Source of the DNA: Nitrospira sp.
GTDB taxonomy: Bacteria; Nitrospirota; Nitrospiria; Nitrospirales; Nitrospiraceae
NCBI GenBank assembly: GCA_029194535.1
Contig: JARFXR010000001.1
Location: forward strand, 938,721 to 1,002,720
Direction of reading: 5' to 3'
Length of the DNA stretch: 64,000 nt
Positions 41,304 through 49,979 of the stretch are shown piece after piece (position 1 is the stretch's first letter; the number at the start of each line of letters is the position of its first letter). A program made the position numbers and the translations under genes. A model generated the notes under the pieces. That model had not been told where the DNA came from and did no database searches. It saw only the letters and a list, made by a program, of their open reading frames with translations.

Positions 41304-42619
41304 TGGTATCTGCTCCTGATGTCTGTCTGTCCATGAGCGGAGTGTCCAAGAAATTCTCCCGCTCAGTGAAGCGGGCGATGGTCTATGGTGCCTATGATCT
41401 CGGCCTGGCGCTGCTCGGGAGAACTGATCAGACTTCGTTGAGGGAGAGCGAGTTTTGGGCGCTCAGAGACGTGACCTTTGCGTTGAAATGGGGCCGCTCG
41501 TTGGGTGTGGTGGGTCCGAACGGCAGCGGGAAGACCACGCTCATGCGGTTGATTGCCGGAGTGCTGGCGCCGACCAGCGGCCATATTCGTGTCAATGGGC
41601 GCATTGCGCCGATGCTCGCACTCGGTGCGGGGTTCAAGCCGGTTCTTTCAGGTCGGGAGAACATCTTTCTGAATCTGTCCCTCTTGGGGGTTCCGTATCA
41701 AGAGATTTCCGACCGTCTTGAGGCCATCATCGACTTTGCCGAAATCGGGGAAGCTATCGATGCGCCAATCGGGACGTACAGCTCGGGAATGGTTGCCAGG
41801 CTGGGGTTTGCTTGCGCCGTTTACACGAGTCCCCAGGTGCTCATCGTGGACGAAGTTCTTTCCGTCGGAGACGCCGGCTTTCGCCGCAAATGCCGAAACC
41901 GAATCAACGATTTACGACGGGATGGCACAGCCATGTTGTTGGTCTCGCACAGTGCAATCCTGATCCAGGCGCTTGCAGATCAATGCATGTACTTGAAGGA
42001 TGGGATTGTCGCCGCACTGGGCAGTCCTACCGATGTGCTCCACGAATACGAAGCTGACGTCATGTTCAATTCCTCGATTCAGCCGAGTGGGTTTGCGACG
42101 ACATCCGTGCCGGACTTCCGACCCGCCAAAACACGAAGTGTTAGAGTGAAGAACATTCATTGTCAAGCCGAACAGGGAGAACGTTCTAATACGCTCATAA
42201 GCGGCCGACCCGGGCACATTTCCGTGATCCTCGACTGTGCGGAGCCGATGGCTGATGTCAGTGTCAACATCATCATTCGTGATGCGGTGCCTCACAGCGG
42301 TGAGACCGTGCTCTTCATCACTTCGTACCGCGATATCGGGTGGGTGGAATTGAACCCTGGGCGACAGGAGTTCCGTCTCAACCTGCCGATTGTGGTGTTG
42401 CGGCCTGGCCCCTACCATGTGAAGGTTAGTGTGTCGAAGGGGGGCATGCACGACATCCTTGATACGGTCGAGGACGTCCGGTTGATCGTTAGAGGGGTCG
42501 GGAGCAATCGGGATTGTCTTTTTGTGCAGCCTCATGAATGGGCCTTGAACGGTCATGAAATCGTCGGCTTGTCTCTAACGGAATCGTCCGAGGAGCTTGG
42601 TGCGATCGAAGAGACTTAA
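41303..42619 (+). CDS. wzt: Polysaccharide ABC exporter ATPase with C-terminal glycan-binding domain (Wzt-like)
   Basis: ATPase of 438 aa. The nucleotide-binding domain (about 5-245) has Walker A GPNGSGKTTLMRLIAGV, the signature YSSGMVARLGFACAV and Walker B VLIVDEVLSVGDAGFRRKC. The remainder (about 265-425) is a beta-rich Wzt_C-type domain, RPGHISVILDC to LRPGPYHVKVSVSKGGMHD. In E. coli O8/O9a this domain recognises the capped non-reducing end of the O-antigen before export. The start is the ATG at 41303, or the GTG at 41300 that precedes it; both overlap the wzm stop. Confidence 0.92.
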   Translation: MVSAPDVCLSMSGVSKKFSRSVKRAMVYGAYDLGLALLGRTDQTSLRESEFWALRDVTFALKWGRSLGVVGPNGSGKTTLMRLIAGVLAPTSGHIRVNGRIAPMLALGAGFKPVLSGRENIFLNLSLLGVPYQEISDRLEAIIDFAEIGEAIDAPIGTYSSGMVARLGFACAVYTSPQVLIVDEVLSVGDAGFRRKCRNRINDLRRDGTAMLLVSHSAILIQALADQCMYLKDGIVAALGSPTDVLHEYEADVMFNSSIQPSGFATTSVPDFRPAKTRSVRVKNIHCQAEQGERSNTLISGRPGHISVILDCAEPMADVSVNIIIRDAVPHSGETVLFITSYRDIGWVELNPGRQEFRLNLPIVVLRPGPYHVKVSVSKGGMHDILDTVEDVRLIVRGVGSNRDCLFVQPHEWALNGHEIVGLSLTESSEELGAIEET

Positions 42620-42654
42620 AACACGATGCTGCGGCTGTGGCCAAGGAGGCGAGG

Positions 42655-43248
42655 GTGGGTGTCGGTGAAGGGCAACTGACGCCATTTCCGTTCAATTGTG
42701 ACGACCAATCCACAACGACGTGGAAGCAGCGAGCTGATCTGTGCGCGGAACTCATGACGTCGCTCATGGCTCGGTCCAAGGAGGGGTTTTCACTGGCAGA
42801 TGTCGGCTGCGGTGATGAGAAGCTGCGAGCGGTAATTAAAGCGTCGGGTATTCGATGCAAGTATCATGGGTATGACCTGTTCCCGCAAGGCCGCGAGGTT
42901 CGGCAGCTGAATGTGGAAAAGGAGTATTTGCCCCAGGCCTATGATCTTGGGGTGATGCTCGGGGTTATCGAATATCTGGAGTGCCTGGAGCAGACATTGA
43001 GAAAACTGGCAGAGCGCGTGGCTTATCTGATCGTCAGTCATGTCATTCGCCAAAACGACCGCTATACGAGCGAACAACTCAACAAACTCAAGTGGCGCAA
43101 TCACCTCAGCGAAGCTGAGATCGAGACGGTGCTCGACCGCAACGGATTTGTGACGGTCAGCCGATCGATAGCACCGGATCGAAGGACGATGCTTTTTGCA
43201 TGTCGTTCGCGGATGCTCGGGGCCGGTTCCCCTGGCATGGCCGGTTAG
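42655..43248 (+). CDS. SAM methyltransferase next to wzt
   Basis: Small methyltransferase of about 197 aa with motif I LADVGCGDEKLRAVI and a motif IV-like YDLGVMLGVIEYLE. A GTG start at 42655 is chosen because AAGGAGG lies 6 bases upstream; a GTG at 42637 is the longer choice. It follows wzt by 35 bases. In wzt systems of this type a methyltransferase often caps the glycan and sets chain length, so capping is a reasonable inference for this gene or the next. Confidence 0.76.
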   Translation: MGVGEGQLTPFPFNCDDQSTTTWKQRADLCAELMTSLMARSKEGFSLADVGCGDEKLRAVIKASGIRCKYHGYDLFPQGREVRQLNVEKEYLPQAYDLGVMLGVIEYLECLEQTLRKLAERVAYLIVSHVIRQNDRYTSEQLNKLKWRNHLSEAEIETVLDRNGFVTVSRSIAPDRRTMLFACRSRMLGAGSPGMAG

Positions 43249-43279
43249 AGTTTTCGTCCTCACTCAGGAACAGAAGCCC

Positions 43280-43831
43280 ATGAGTCCGATCGTATTTGCG
43301 ACATTCTCAGAAATCCTGTCGAAGCGAATGCAGTTCTCGGACTCCCGCTCAGTGCTTGAGATAGGGGCCGGAGCACAGACGCTGCTCTCTCTCCCAGTGC
43401 TGGAACGCGCCCGCAAGGTAGCTCTCAACCTCAGATTCAATGCGCGCTCCCGGTCCGGGAAACCGGTGGATGTCGTCATCGGCAACAGTAATGCGATGGC
43501 ATTCCCTGACGAATCATTTGATTGCGTGTTGAGTTGTTCCGTGATGGAGCATGATCAAAGGTTTTGGCGATCCATCGTCGAGATCAAGCGGATCTTGAAG
43601 AGAGGCGGGTTGTTCGTCGTCGGGGTCCCTATCTTTATGACGCTGCCTACGGATTATCGACACACGACGCTTACGTACGCGAGACACGGCGTCAACTACA
43701 ATGCCGACTTTTACCGCTTTAGCGAGCAGACCGTCCGGGAAGTGTTCTTCGAGGGATATACCGCCATAAGCGACGAAGTAGTCGTTCGTCGATACCCTAA
43801 CCCGTACCTGGTCGCGGCGGGTCGGAAATGA
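43280..43831 (+). CDS. SAM-dependent methyltransferase (Methyltransf_11 type)
   Basis: Methyltransferase of 183 aa: SVLEIGAGAQTLLSLPVL (motif I), then NAMAFPDESFDCVLSCSVME and ILKRGGLFVVGVP, the UbiE/COQ5-like pattern. A modest AGGAA precedes the ATG at 43280; longer starts lack support. It lies 31 bases after the previous methyltransferase and its stop overlaps the next start as ATGA. The target is probably a sugar in the exported glycan. Confidence 0.8.
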   Translation: MSPIVFATFSEILSKRMQFSDSRSVLEIGAGAQTLLSLPVLERARKVALNLRFNARSRSGKPVDVVIGNSNAMAFPDESFDCVLSCSVMEHDQRFWRSIVEIKRILKRGGLFVVGVPIFMTLPTDYRHTTLTYARHGVNYNADFYRFSEQTVREVFFEGYTAISDEVVVRRYPNPYLVAAGRK

Positions 43832-44931
43832 GGCCGAGCATCTCCTCATCCAATGGGGATTGCGAGCTAGGGGTGCTGACCCCGTATCTTATCCCTGAAT
43901 CATTGCGGGGGAGGAAAGTCGTTAACATTGGGGATGGTTTTATTCTGCGCGCGATTGAGCGATGGGTAGGACGGTTCTCGCCGAAAAGGATGTTTTCTCC
44001 TCGTGCTGCCCTTCACGATGAGGCTTTGGAGGTACTTGAACACAGTGCTGCCGTTATCATCGCGGGAGCCAATCAGTTGAACGACCGCTACACCATATGG
44101 CCAGGATTGACCGCGGAACGGATCAAAAACAGAAGATTGCGTCTCGTGCCGTTCGGCATCGGATTACACGGAGATCCCATACGGACGGAACGTATGACGG
44201 TCGAGACTCGTTTGATCCTGGAAGCTGTGCATGAGCAGATAGAGTACTCTTCATGGCGGTGCCCACAAACTGTGGCCTTCCTGCGTCGAGAGCTCCCCCA
44301 GAGAGCCGGGCAGTTTCTCATGACAGGCTGCCCGGTTCTCTACGATCGTCCGTTACTCGAGTCTGATCGATTCTATGCATCCGAGAACGCCGTCGCGGTT
44401 ACCGCGACGGAGCGAAAAGAGTTCTGGAATCGCGAAACCCGGGTTATCGATGCGGTTACGAAACGGTTTCGACGAGCGCGCCGGTATTTCGTGACACACC
44501 AAAACTTTTCTCCCCCAGGGATGGGAGAGGGATTTCGACACCTGAGCCCATGGCGTGCCCCTGGCGCCTGTGCGAACCGTGTTGAGGCGTTACGGCTCTA
44601 TGCAAGACAGCAAGGATTCAAAATTGTGATCCCGTCGTCAGCAGACGAATGTATAAGATTCTATGAGGGGGTTGATGTGCATGTTGGTAGTCGCCTGCAC
44701 GCCCACCTGTTGTTTCTGAGCAGAAACAAGCGCAGTTACCTTGTCCCTGTAGACGCCAGATCCGTGGGGATTGCCGAACATTTCGGATTTCCTTTGCTCG
44801 CGCCGGACGCTTTGGATCGGAGCTGGGATTGTGATTTTGAGCTTGTAAGAGCAAGAGCGAGAGAAACATACCCGGTGATGGAACGGTTTGTAGAAAGTCT
44901 GGAGGCCACACATGCCTGCCGCGGAGATTGA
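43828..44931 (+). CDS. Polysaccharide pyruvyltransferase-like protein
   Basis: Protein of 367 aa with the GT-B-like pattern of polysaccharide pyruvyltransferases: NIGDGFILRAIERW near the start, IIAGANQLNDRY, VPFGIGLHGDP, and the hallmark DVHVGSRLHAHLLFLSRNK close to the C-terminus. These enzymes add a ketal pyruvate from phosphoenolpyruvate and give the glycan a negative charge. Some family members have other roles. It is coupled to the methyltransferase upstream. Confidence 0.82.
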   Translation: MRPSISSSNGDCELGVLTPYLIPESLRGRKVVNIGDGFILRAIERWVGRFSPKRMFSPRAALHDEALEVLEHSAAVIIAGANQLNDRYTIWPGLTAERIKNRRLRLVPFGIGLHGDPIRTERMTVETRLILEAVHEQIEYSSWRCPQTVAFLRRELPQRAGQFLMTGCPVLYDRPLLESDRFYASENAVAVTATERKEFWNRETRVIDAVTKRFRRARRYFVTHQNFSPPGMGEGFRHLSPWRAPGACANRVEALRLYARQQGFKIVIPSSADECIRFYEGVDVHVGSRLHAHLLFLSRNKRSYLVPVDARSVGIAEHFGFPLLAPDALDRSWDCDFELVRARARETYPVMERFVESLEATHACRGD

Positions 44932-44968
44932 GGTGGTGCTGAAAACGAGCGGGGCGAGGTAAGAACGA

Positions 44969-45643
44969 ATGGACCTCCCAAGGAAAGATTCGGTCAAGCT
45001 GATTCACGAGATCCGTGTTGCCCGTCTTACCTACTGCGGTCCACCTAAGTTAGAAAACATCAGCGATGCGGTCGAACGGGTGGTGCAAGAATGCGTCGAA
45101 GGTGATTTTGTCGAGGCCGGCGTCGCCCTTGGAGGCTCTGCTGTCTTGCTCGGCCTATTGAAGCCGCGGCAGGCGACACTACATCTCTACGATGTGTTTG
45201 GAATGATCCCTCCCCCTGGAGACCACGATGGGGACGATGCCCATCGTCGCTATGAGGTCATCAGGTCGGGAGCATCGCCGGGCCTAGGGCCCGATCTCTA
45301 CTACGGCTACGCCCGCTCGCTTCAGGAGAAGGTGCTGTCGAACCTGGCACGCTGGGGATTGTCATGCGAGCAGCACCATATCAAGGTTCACGCTGGTCTG
45401 TTCCAGGATACGCTCTATCCCGCGCGGCCTATCGCCTTTGCGCACATCGATTGCGACTGGTACGACTCCGTCAACACCTGTATCACCAGAATCCTTCCCC
45501 TCCTTGCGAAGGGAGGAATCATGGTATTTGACGATTATGAATCGTACTCCGGCTGTAAGAGGGCAGTCGACCAGTTGCTCGACCGGCGTTCGGACTTGCA
45601 GATCATTTTCCGACGTCGGTCCATGGGGATACGCCTTTTGTGA
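44969..45643 (+). CDS. TylF/MycF-type O-methyltransferase
   Basis: Protein of 224 aa from the macrocin-O-methyltransferase family, which methylates sugar hydroxyls. Diagnostic pieces are DAVERVVQECVEGDFVEAGV, LYDVFGMIPPPGDHDGDD, and the metal-site region AHIDCDWYDSVNTCITRIL with MVFDDYESYSGCKRAVD. The metal-binding Asp pair (DxD in IDCDWYDS and FDDYES) is present. It starts 37 bases after the pyruvyltransferase-like gene and ends 43 bases before a GT2 gene. Confidence 0.9.
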   Translation: MDLPRKDSVKLIHEIRVARLTYCGPPKLENISDAVERVVQECVEGDFVEAGVALGGSAVLLGLLKPRQATLHLYDVFGMIPPPGDHDGDDAHRRYEVIRSGASPGLGPDLYYGYARSLQEKVLSNLARWGLSCEQHHIKVHAGLFQDTLYPARPIAFAHIDCDWYDSVNTCITRILPLLAKGGIMVFDDYESYSGCKRAVDQLLDRRSDLQIIFRRRSMGIRLL

Positions 45644-45686
45644 GAAAGTCCTTCGCACAAGTCCGGATTCAACGGAAGGTTTGGGG

Positions 45687-47546
45687 ATGAAGCTGTCCGA
45701 ACGCTGGCATTCGGCTGAAATATCGGATCCATATGCGATTCGTGGTGGTGGTCATTTCCGATGGTTCCGCAATCGGGCGGTTTTGGTCGTCCAGAAGGAG
45801 GGGATGGGCGCGCTACTTCGTCGGATAGGCAATAAAATCAAGAGGGTACTGCGAGGTGAATCCGCGCTCCTGCCCTTTGAATCGACGGACCTCAATATCA
45901 TATACCAGCAATGGCATAGGCATCACTCGACGCCCGGCGTTGTGCTCGAGAACATGCTGAAGGAACTGGTCGACACCGGAAGGCCGCCGCATATCGATCT
46001 CCTCATAAAGCTGAGTCACGCCGATGCAGGACTGGTAGCGATGGCGCTCCAGTCTCTGTGTGCTCAAGTATATCCTCATTGGAAGTTGGTTCTCTGGTCT
46101 CCCGGAGAATTAGACTCTGTACTCGACCGAGTCGTCAGAGATTTTGCCGAGCGAGACCACAGAATCGCATATCAACAGGAACTGCCGCTCAGGGCTGGAT
46201 GCGGTGCGTGGAGTACGATTCTCGGATCTTCTTGCGAGTCCTTCGTGGCTGTGATGGGTCAGCATGATGAATTGGCACCTCAGGCGCTCTGTGTGATGTC
46301 AAAACGTATTGTCGAGTGTCCCCGTGCTGACGCTGTGTACTCAGATCAAGACTCGATTACTCCAGAAGGACGACACTGCGATCCGAAATTCAAACCCGGC
46401 TGGAGTCCGGATTTGCTCCTCTCGATGAATTACATCGACTCGTTGTGTCTTTTCCGAAGAACGACTCTTGAGGCGATGGGGGTGTCAGGCCCTTTTAGGC
46501 TGCAGGGGGTCGCATATTCACTATTGCTTCAGATAGCGGAGCGGGACGGTGTTATCGAACATGTTCCGGAGGTACTGTACCATCGGCGCCGCTCATCCCC
46601 TGCCATGCAGGACGCTGTCCCGGAAAGTGAGGAGCTGTCGGCGCATGTCTCGACTGTTGAAGCAGCTTTGATGAGACGAGGAGAACGCGGGGCGGTCACC
46701 TGCAAAACTCCCGGCAGGGTTGAGATCGATCGTCAACCTAGCGGAACGCCGCTCGTTTCAATTCTTATCCCCACTCGGGATGGCGGTGACCTGTTCAGAC
46801 GGTGCATCGAGAGCCTAGAAAGCAAGACGACCTACAGACACTATGAAATTATTGTTCTAGACAATGGGAGCGCAGATTCCAGGACCTTAGCCTACCTGAG
46901 CGGCCTCACAAAGCGATGGCGTGTGATCCGATGTCCCGGGGGCTTTAACTTTTCGTCGATGAACAATACAGGCGTCGGTTATGCCAAAGGGGAATATCTT
47001 CTGTTCATGAATGACGACATCGAAGTGCGATCAGGAGAGTGGTTGAAAGGCATGCTTGCCCATGCGCAACGACGAGGAGTCGGGGCTGTAGGGGCCAAGT
47101 TATTGTATCCGGACGGAAGTATTCAGCACGCAGGCGTCGTGGTGGGCATCCAGGGGATCGCCGGTCATGCATTTCGACATCAGCCGGATGATGGGCGGTC
47201 CTATTGCGGGCTTGCAGATACGGTGCGGAACTGCAGCGCAGTGACAGCGGCCTGCATGATGGTGCCGAAGCACGTGTTTACTATGGTTCGCGGTTTCGAT
47301 GAACAACTTCCCGTGGAGTTCAATGACGTTGATTTATGCTTGAGGATTCATCGGGAAGGATATCGGATCGTGTACTCCCCTGATGCGGTACTCTATCACC
47401 ATGAAAATGCGACAAGAAAAGGGAGGCGTTCGCCGTGTGATGAAAAGCGATTTGCCCGGCAGTGGGGCAAGCTGCTTGTCGATGGGGACCCCTACTACAA
47501 CCCCAATCTTACGCTACGACGAGAAGATTGGAGCTTGGATGTGTAG
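45687..47546 (+). CDS. Family 2 glycosyltransferase with degenerate N-terminal second domain
   Basis: Protein of 619 aa with a GT2 tandem. The N-terminal region (about 85-300) is a decayed GT-A domain: HIDLLIKLSHADAGLVAMALQ, then DAVYSDQDSITPEGRHCDPKF. The C-terminal domain (about 332-580) is complete: PLVSILIPTRDGGDLFRRC, DNGS, the DxD-type MNDDIEVRSGEW and FNDVDLCLRIHREGYRIV. It resembles rhamnan or O-antigen chain-elongating transferases. The ATG at 45687 is chosen for its Shine-Dalgarno-like GGAAGG and because upstream codons overlap the methyltransferase gene. Confidence 0.85.
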   Translation: MKLSERWHSAEISDPYAIRGGGHFRWFRNRAVLVVQKEGMGALLRRIGNKIKRVLRGESALLPFESTDLNIIYQQWHRHHSTPGVVLENMLKELVDTGRPPHIDLLIKLSHADAGLVAMALQSLCAQVYPHWKLVLWSPGELDSVLDRVVRDFAERDHRIAYQQELPLRAGCGAWSTILGSSCESFVAVMGQHDELAPQALCVMSKRIVECPRADAVYSDQDSITPEGRHCDPKFKPGWSPDLLLSMNYIDSLCLFRRTTLEAMGVSGPFRLQGVAYSLLLQIAERDGVIEHVPEVLYHRRRSSPAMQDAVPESEELSAHVSTVEAALMRRGERGAVTCKTPGRVEIDRQPSGTPLVSILIPTRDGGDLFRRCIESLESKTTYRHYEIIVLDNGSADSRTLAYLSGLTKRWRVIRCPGGFNFSSMNNTGVGYAKGEYLLFMNDDIEVRSGEWLKGMLAHAQRRGVGAVGAKLLYPDGSIQHAGVVVGIQGIAGHAFRHQPDDGRSYCGLADTVRNCSAVTAACMMVPKHVFTMVRGFDEQLPVEFNDVDLCLRIHREGYRIVYSPDAVLYHHENATRKGRRSPCDEKRFARQWGKLLVDGDPYYNPNLTLRREDWSLDV

Positions 47547-47716
47547 GCGGTGGCAAACCGACACGTTCTCCTTCGAAGAGGCACGCAAATCAACGTCGCC
47601 ACACCCCACGCTGCTTCGGAAGGCCCGGAGATTGTACCTCTGAAGCATCTCCTCGCGACGACGACAGAGTCTGAATCAGATCCTGTTTTGCTGTTCGCGA
47701 TTCCGAGGTTGAACGC

Positions 47717-48835
47717 GTGACGATGAAACTCTGCTATTTTGCGAAAGCCACCTCGATCGGACCCAGCAGCCGCTACCGTATTTATCAATACCTGCCCTAT
47801 CTGCAATCACAGGGAGTAGAGACCCACGTATATCCTTTGTTCGGCCCAGGCTACTTCAGATTGTTGAGATGGCGGGTGAAGTGGGTACAAGCCATCGGAA
47901 AGTCTCTTTACACCAGCTTGCGTTTCGTGAAGCGAGCCATCGACGTGTTCTCAATCGGACCCGCTGACCTCATCGTCGTAGAAGGGCCGCTCTTTCCCTA
48001 TTGCGCTCCGCTTATTGAAAGGGCGTTGGCGCGTCGCTATCGACTCATCCTTGAGTTGGACGACGCGATCTATCTCACGCGTTCGCACGGACAGAAGATC
48101 CCGATTCTCTTGCGCCTATCGGCTGGAGCCATTGTCGGGAATGCCGCACTGGCACAGTATGCAAGCTCGTACACGTCGAGGGTGTATATAGTGCCGACCG
48201 TGGTGGACACAGAGAGGTTTAGACCTCAGAAAGACAAGGTATCCTCTCGTGCAATGGATGATGGCCGAGAACTCAGAATCGCATGGATCGGATTGGCCTT
48301 TAACTTTCCCTGTCTCGAAATGCTCGTCCCGGTGTTCCTCAAGCTTCAGCAGGAGTACAGAATCATCATTCGTGTGATCAGCGCCCTTCCTCCAGTCCTG
48401 CCCGGCGTCAAGATGGAATTTAGGCGTTGGAGCTTCGAGAGTGAAGTGCAAGATCTCCAGAGTTGCGATATCGGGGTGATGCCCCTTACGGATACGGAAT
48501 GGGCCAGGGGAAAGTGTGGGCTGAAATTGTTGCAGTACATGGCGGTAGGGATGCCGGCGGTCGCATCGCCTGTAGGGGTGAACCGTGACATTATTCGGGA
48601 GGGAGAGAATGGATTGCTGGCTGTGACGGAAGATGACTGGTATCGCCAATTAGCCCTGCTCTGTCATGACTCCGCCCTTCGGAAACGGATCGGGGCTTCA
48701 GCAAGAAGGACAGTGGAAGCAAGGTATTCGTTGAAAAAATGGGGACCGCAATTGGTTGAGCGATATCGGGCTATTGTCGCCGAGGGAAAGCAGGCCTCCT
48801 CTGGCTGTCCGATATCTCAGTCGGTGATTCCCTAA
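47717..48835 (+). CDS. GT4-type glycosyltransferase
   Basis: GT-B fold transferase of 372 aa. It starts with a GTG (GAGG 9 bases upstream), with an ATG two codons later as the alternative. Landmarks are ASSRYRIYQYLPYL-like SSRYRIYQYLPYL near the start, LELDDAIYL, and the donor-site CGLKLLQYMAVGMPAVASPV with the Glu-equivalent replaced by Gln. The protein ends in a helix-rich tail typical of the family. A 170-base non-coding gap separates it from the previous gene. Confidence 0.82.
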   Translation: MTMKLCYFAKATSIGPSSRYRIYQYLPYLQSQGVETHVYPLFGPGYFRLLRWRVKWVQAIGKSLYTSLRFVKRAIDVFSIGPADLIVVEGPLFPYCAPLIERALARRYRLILELDDAIYLTRSHGQKIPILLRLSAGAIVGNAALAQYASSYTSRVYIVPTVVDTERFRPQKDKVSSRAMDDGRELRIAWIGLAFNFPCLEMLVPVFLKLQQEYRIIIRVISALPPVLPGVKMEFRRWSFESEVQDLQSCDIGVMPLTDTEWARGKCGLKLLQYMAVGMPAVASPVGVNRDIIREGENGLLAVTEDDWYRQLALLCHDSALRKRIGASARRTVEARYSLKKWGPQLVERYRAIVAEGKQASSGCPISQSVIP

Positions 48836-48941
48836 CCAGTCAACACGGCCGAGACGAACAGGCGGCAACCCAGGAAGGCAGGATGTTTATAACATTGAAA
48901 TTCATAGGATTCGTGTCGCCTCTCAGCTAATCTGAGATCGA

Positions 48942-49979
48942 ATGGCACTTTTTCTAACGTTTATCCTGGCCTGTTCACTGGCTCTGTATGGAGTGCCGCT
49001 TGCTCGGCAAGCGGCATTGAAGTACGGGATTGTCGATGCGCCGGATGGAAGACTAAAACATCAGCGGGAAGCGGTTCCCTATTTCGGAGGTCTCGCCATT
49101 TACCTGGCGTTTCTGGTGAGTCTCGTCTTCACGTTCGAATTTCGCCACGACGTACTAGGGATCATACTCAGCGGGACGATCGTCGTGATGCTAGGACTCA
49201 TCGACGATTTCGGTGTGCTTACGCCTTGGACGAAACTGGCCGGACAGCTGCTGACTGTCTTCGTCCTGATTAAGAGCGGAATCAGAATCGAGATCGCGGC
49301 CGTGCCCGATTGGCTCGATCTGGTCTTAACAGTGGTGTGGATGGTCGGGTTGATCAACGCGTTCAACTTGCTGGACATCATGGACGGACTCTCTGCGGGC
49401 GTGGGAGCCGTGAGCGCGAGTTGTCTGTTGGTCGTAGCCCTCGTGCAAGGCGACCAGACGATCGCGTTCATGCTGGCGGCATTGATCGGCAGCCTGGTCG
49501 GGTTTCTTCGGTACAACTGGCAGCCGGCGCGGATCTACATGGGCGATACCGGCGCCATGTTTATCGGACTGCTCCTCGGCGCCATGACGATGATCGAAAA
49601 ATATCCGAGCGACCACCCCTTCTCGCTTCTGACCCCGGTGTTCATTCTCGGCATCCCGATCTTCGACACCCTGTTCGTGATGTACGTCAGGTATCAGCGC
49701 GGCTTGCCGATCTTCTGGGGCAGCCCGGACCACATCGCGATCCGACTGCGGCATTGGGGCATGTCGGTTCCGCAGGTGGTCGTCGCCAGCTATCTGGCGA
49801 CGGCCTGTGTAGGAGCCGTCGGACTGCTTGTGATGAGCGTCAGCGAGCAGGTCGCGATCAGCCTCTGCCTTGGCACCGTGGCCCTGCTGCTCGCCGCCAC
49901 GATGGTCTTGAAGCAGGTCGATGTGCGGAAGCCGGCTTACGCCGTAACGAAACCGGAAGATGAAAGGACCGCCGCATGA
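48942..49979 (+). CDS. WecA/MraY-type undecaprenyl-phosphate sugar-1-phosphate transferase
   Basis: Membrane enzyme of 345 aa with about ten helices that starts lipid-linked glycan synthesis by moving a sugar phosphate onto undecaprenyl phosphate. Family motifs are GLIDDFG (Asp pair), INAFNLLDIMDGLSAG, RIYMGDTGAMFIGLLLGAM and the His-rich GSPDHIAIRLRHWG. The preceding leader has a small hairpin, TCTCAG-CTAAT-CTGAGA (48921-48937). From this gene on, DNA is visibly GC-richer than the genes before it. The following FAD-enzyme gene starts within its last codons. Confidence 0.9.
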   Translation: MALFLTFILACSLALYGVPLARQAALKYGIVDAPDGRLKHQREAVPYFGGLAIYLAFLVSLVFTFEFRHDVLGIILSGTIVVMLGLIDDFGVLTPWTKLAGQLLTVFVLIKSGIRIEIAAVPDWLDLVLTVVWMVGLINAFNLLDIMDGLSAGVGAVSASCLLVVALVQGDQTIAFMLAALIGSLVGFLRYNWQPARIYMGDTGAMFIGLLLGAMTMIEKYPSDHPFSLLTPVFILGIPIFDTLFVMYVRYQRGLPIFWGSPDHIAIRLRHWGMSVPQVVVASYLATACVGAVGLLVMSVSEQVAISLCLGTVALLLAATMVLKQVDVRKPAYAVTKPEDERTAA

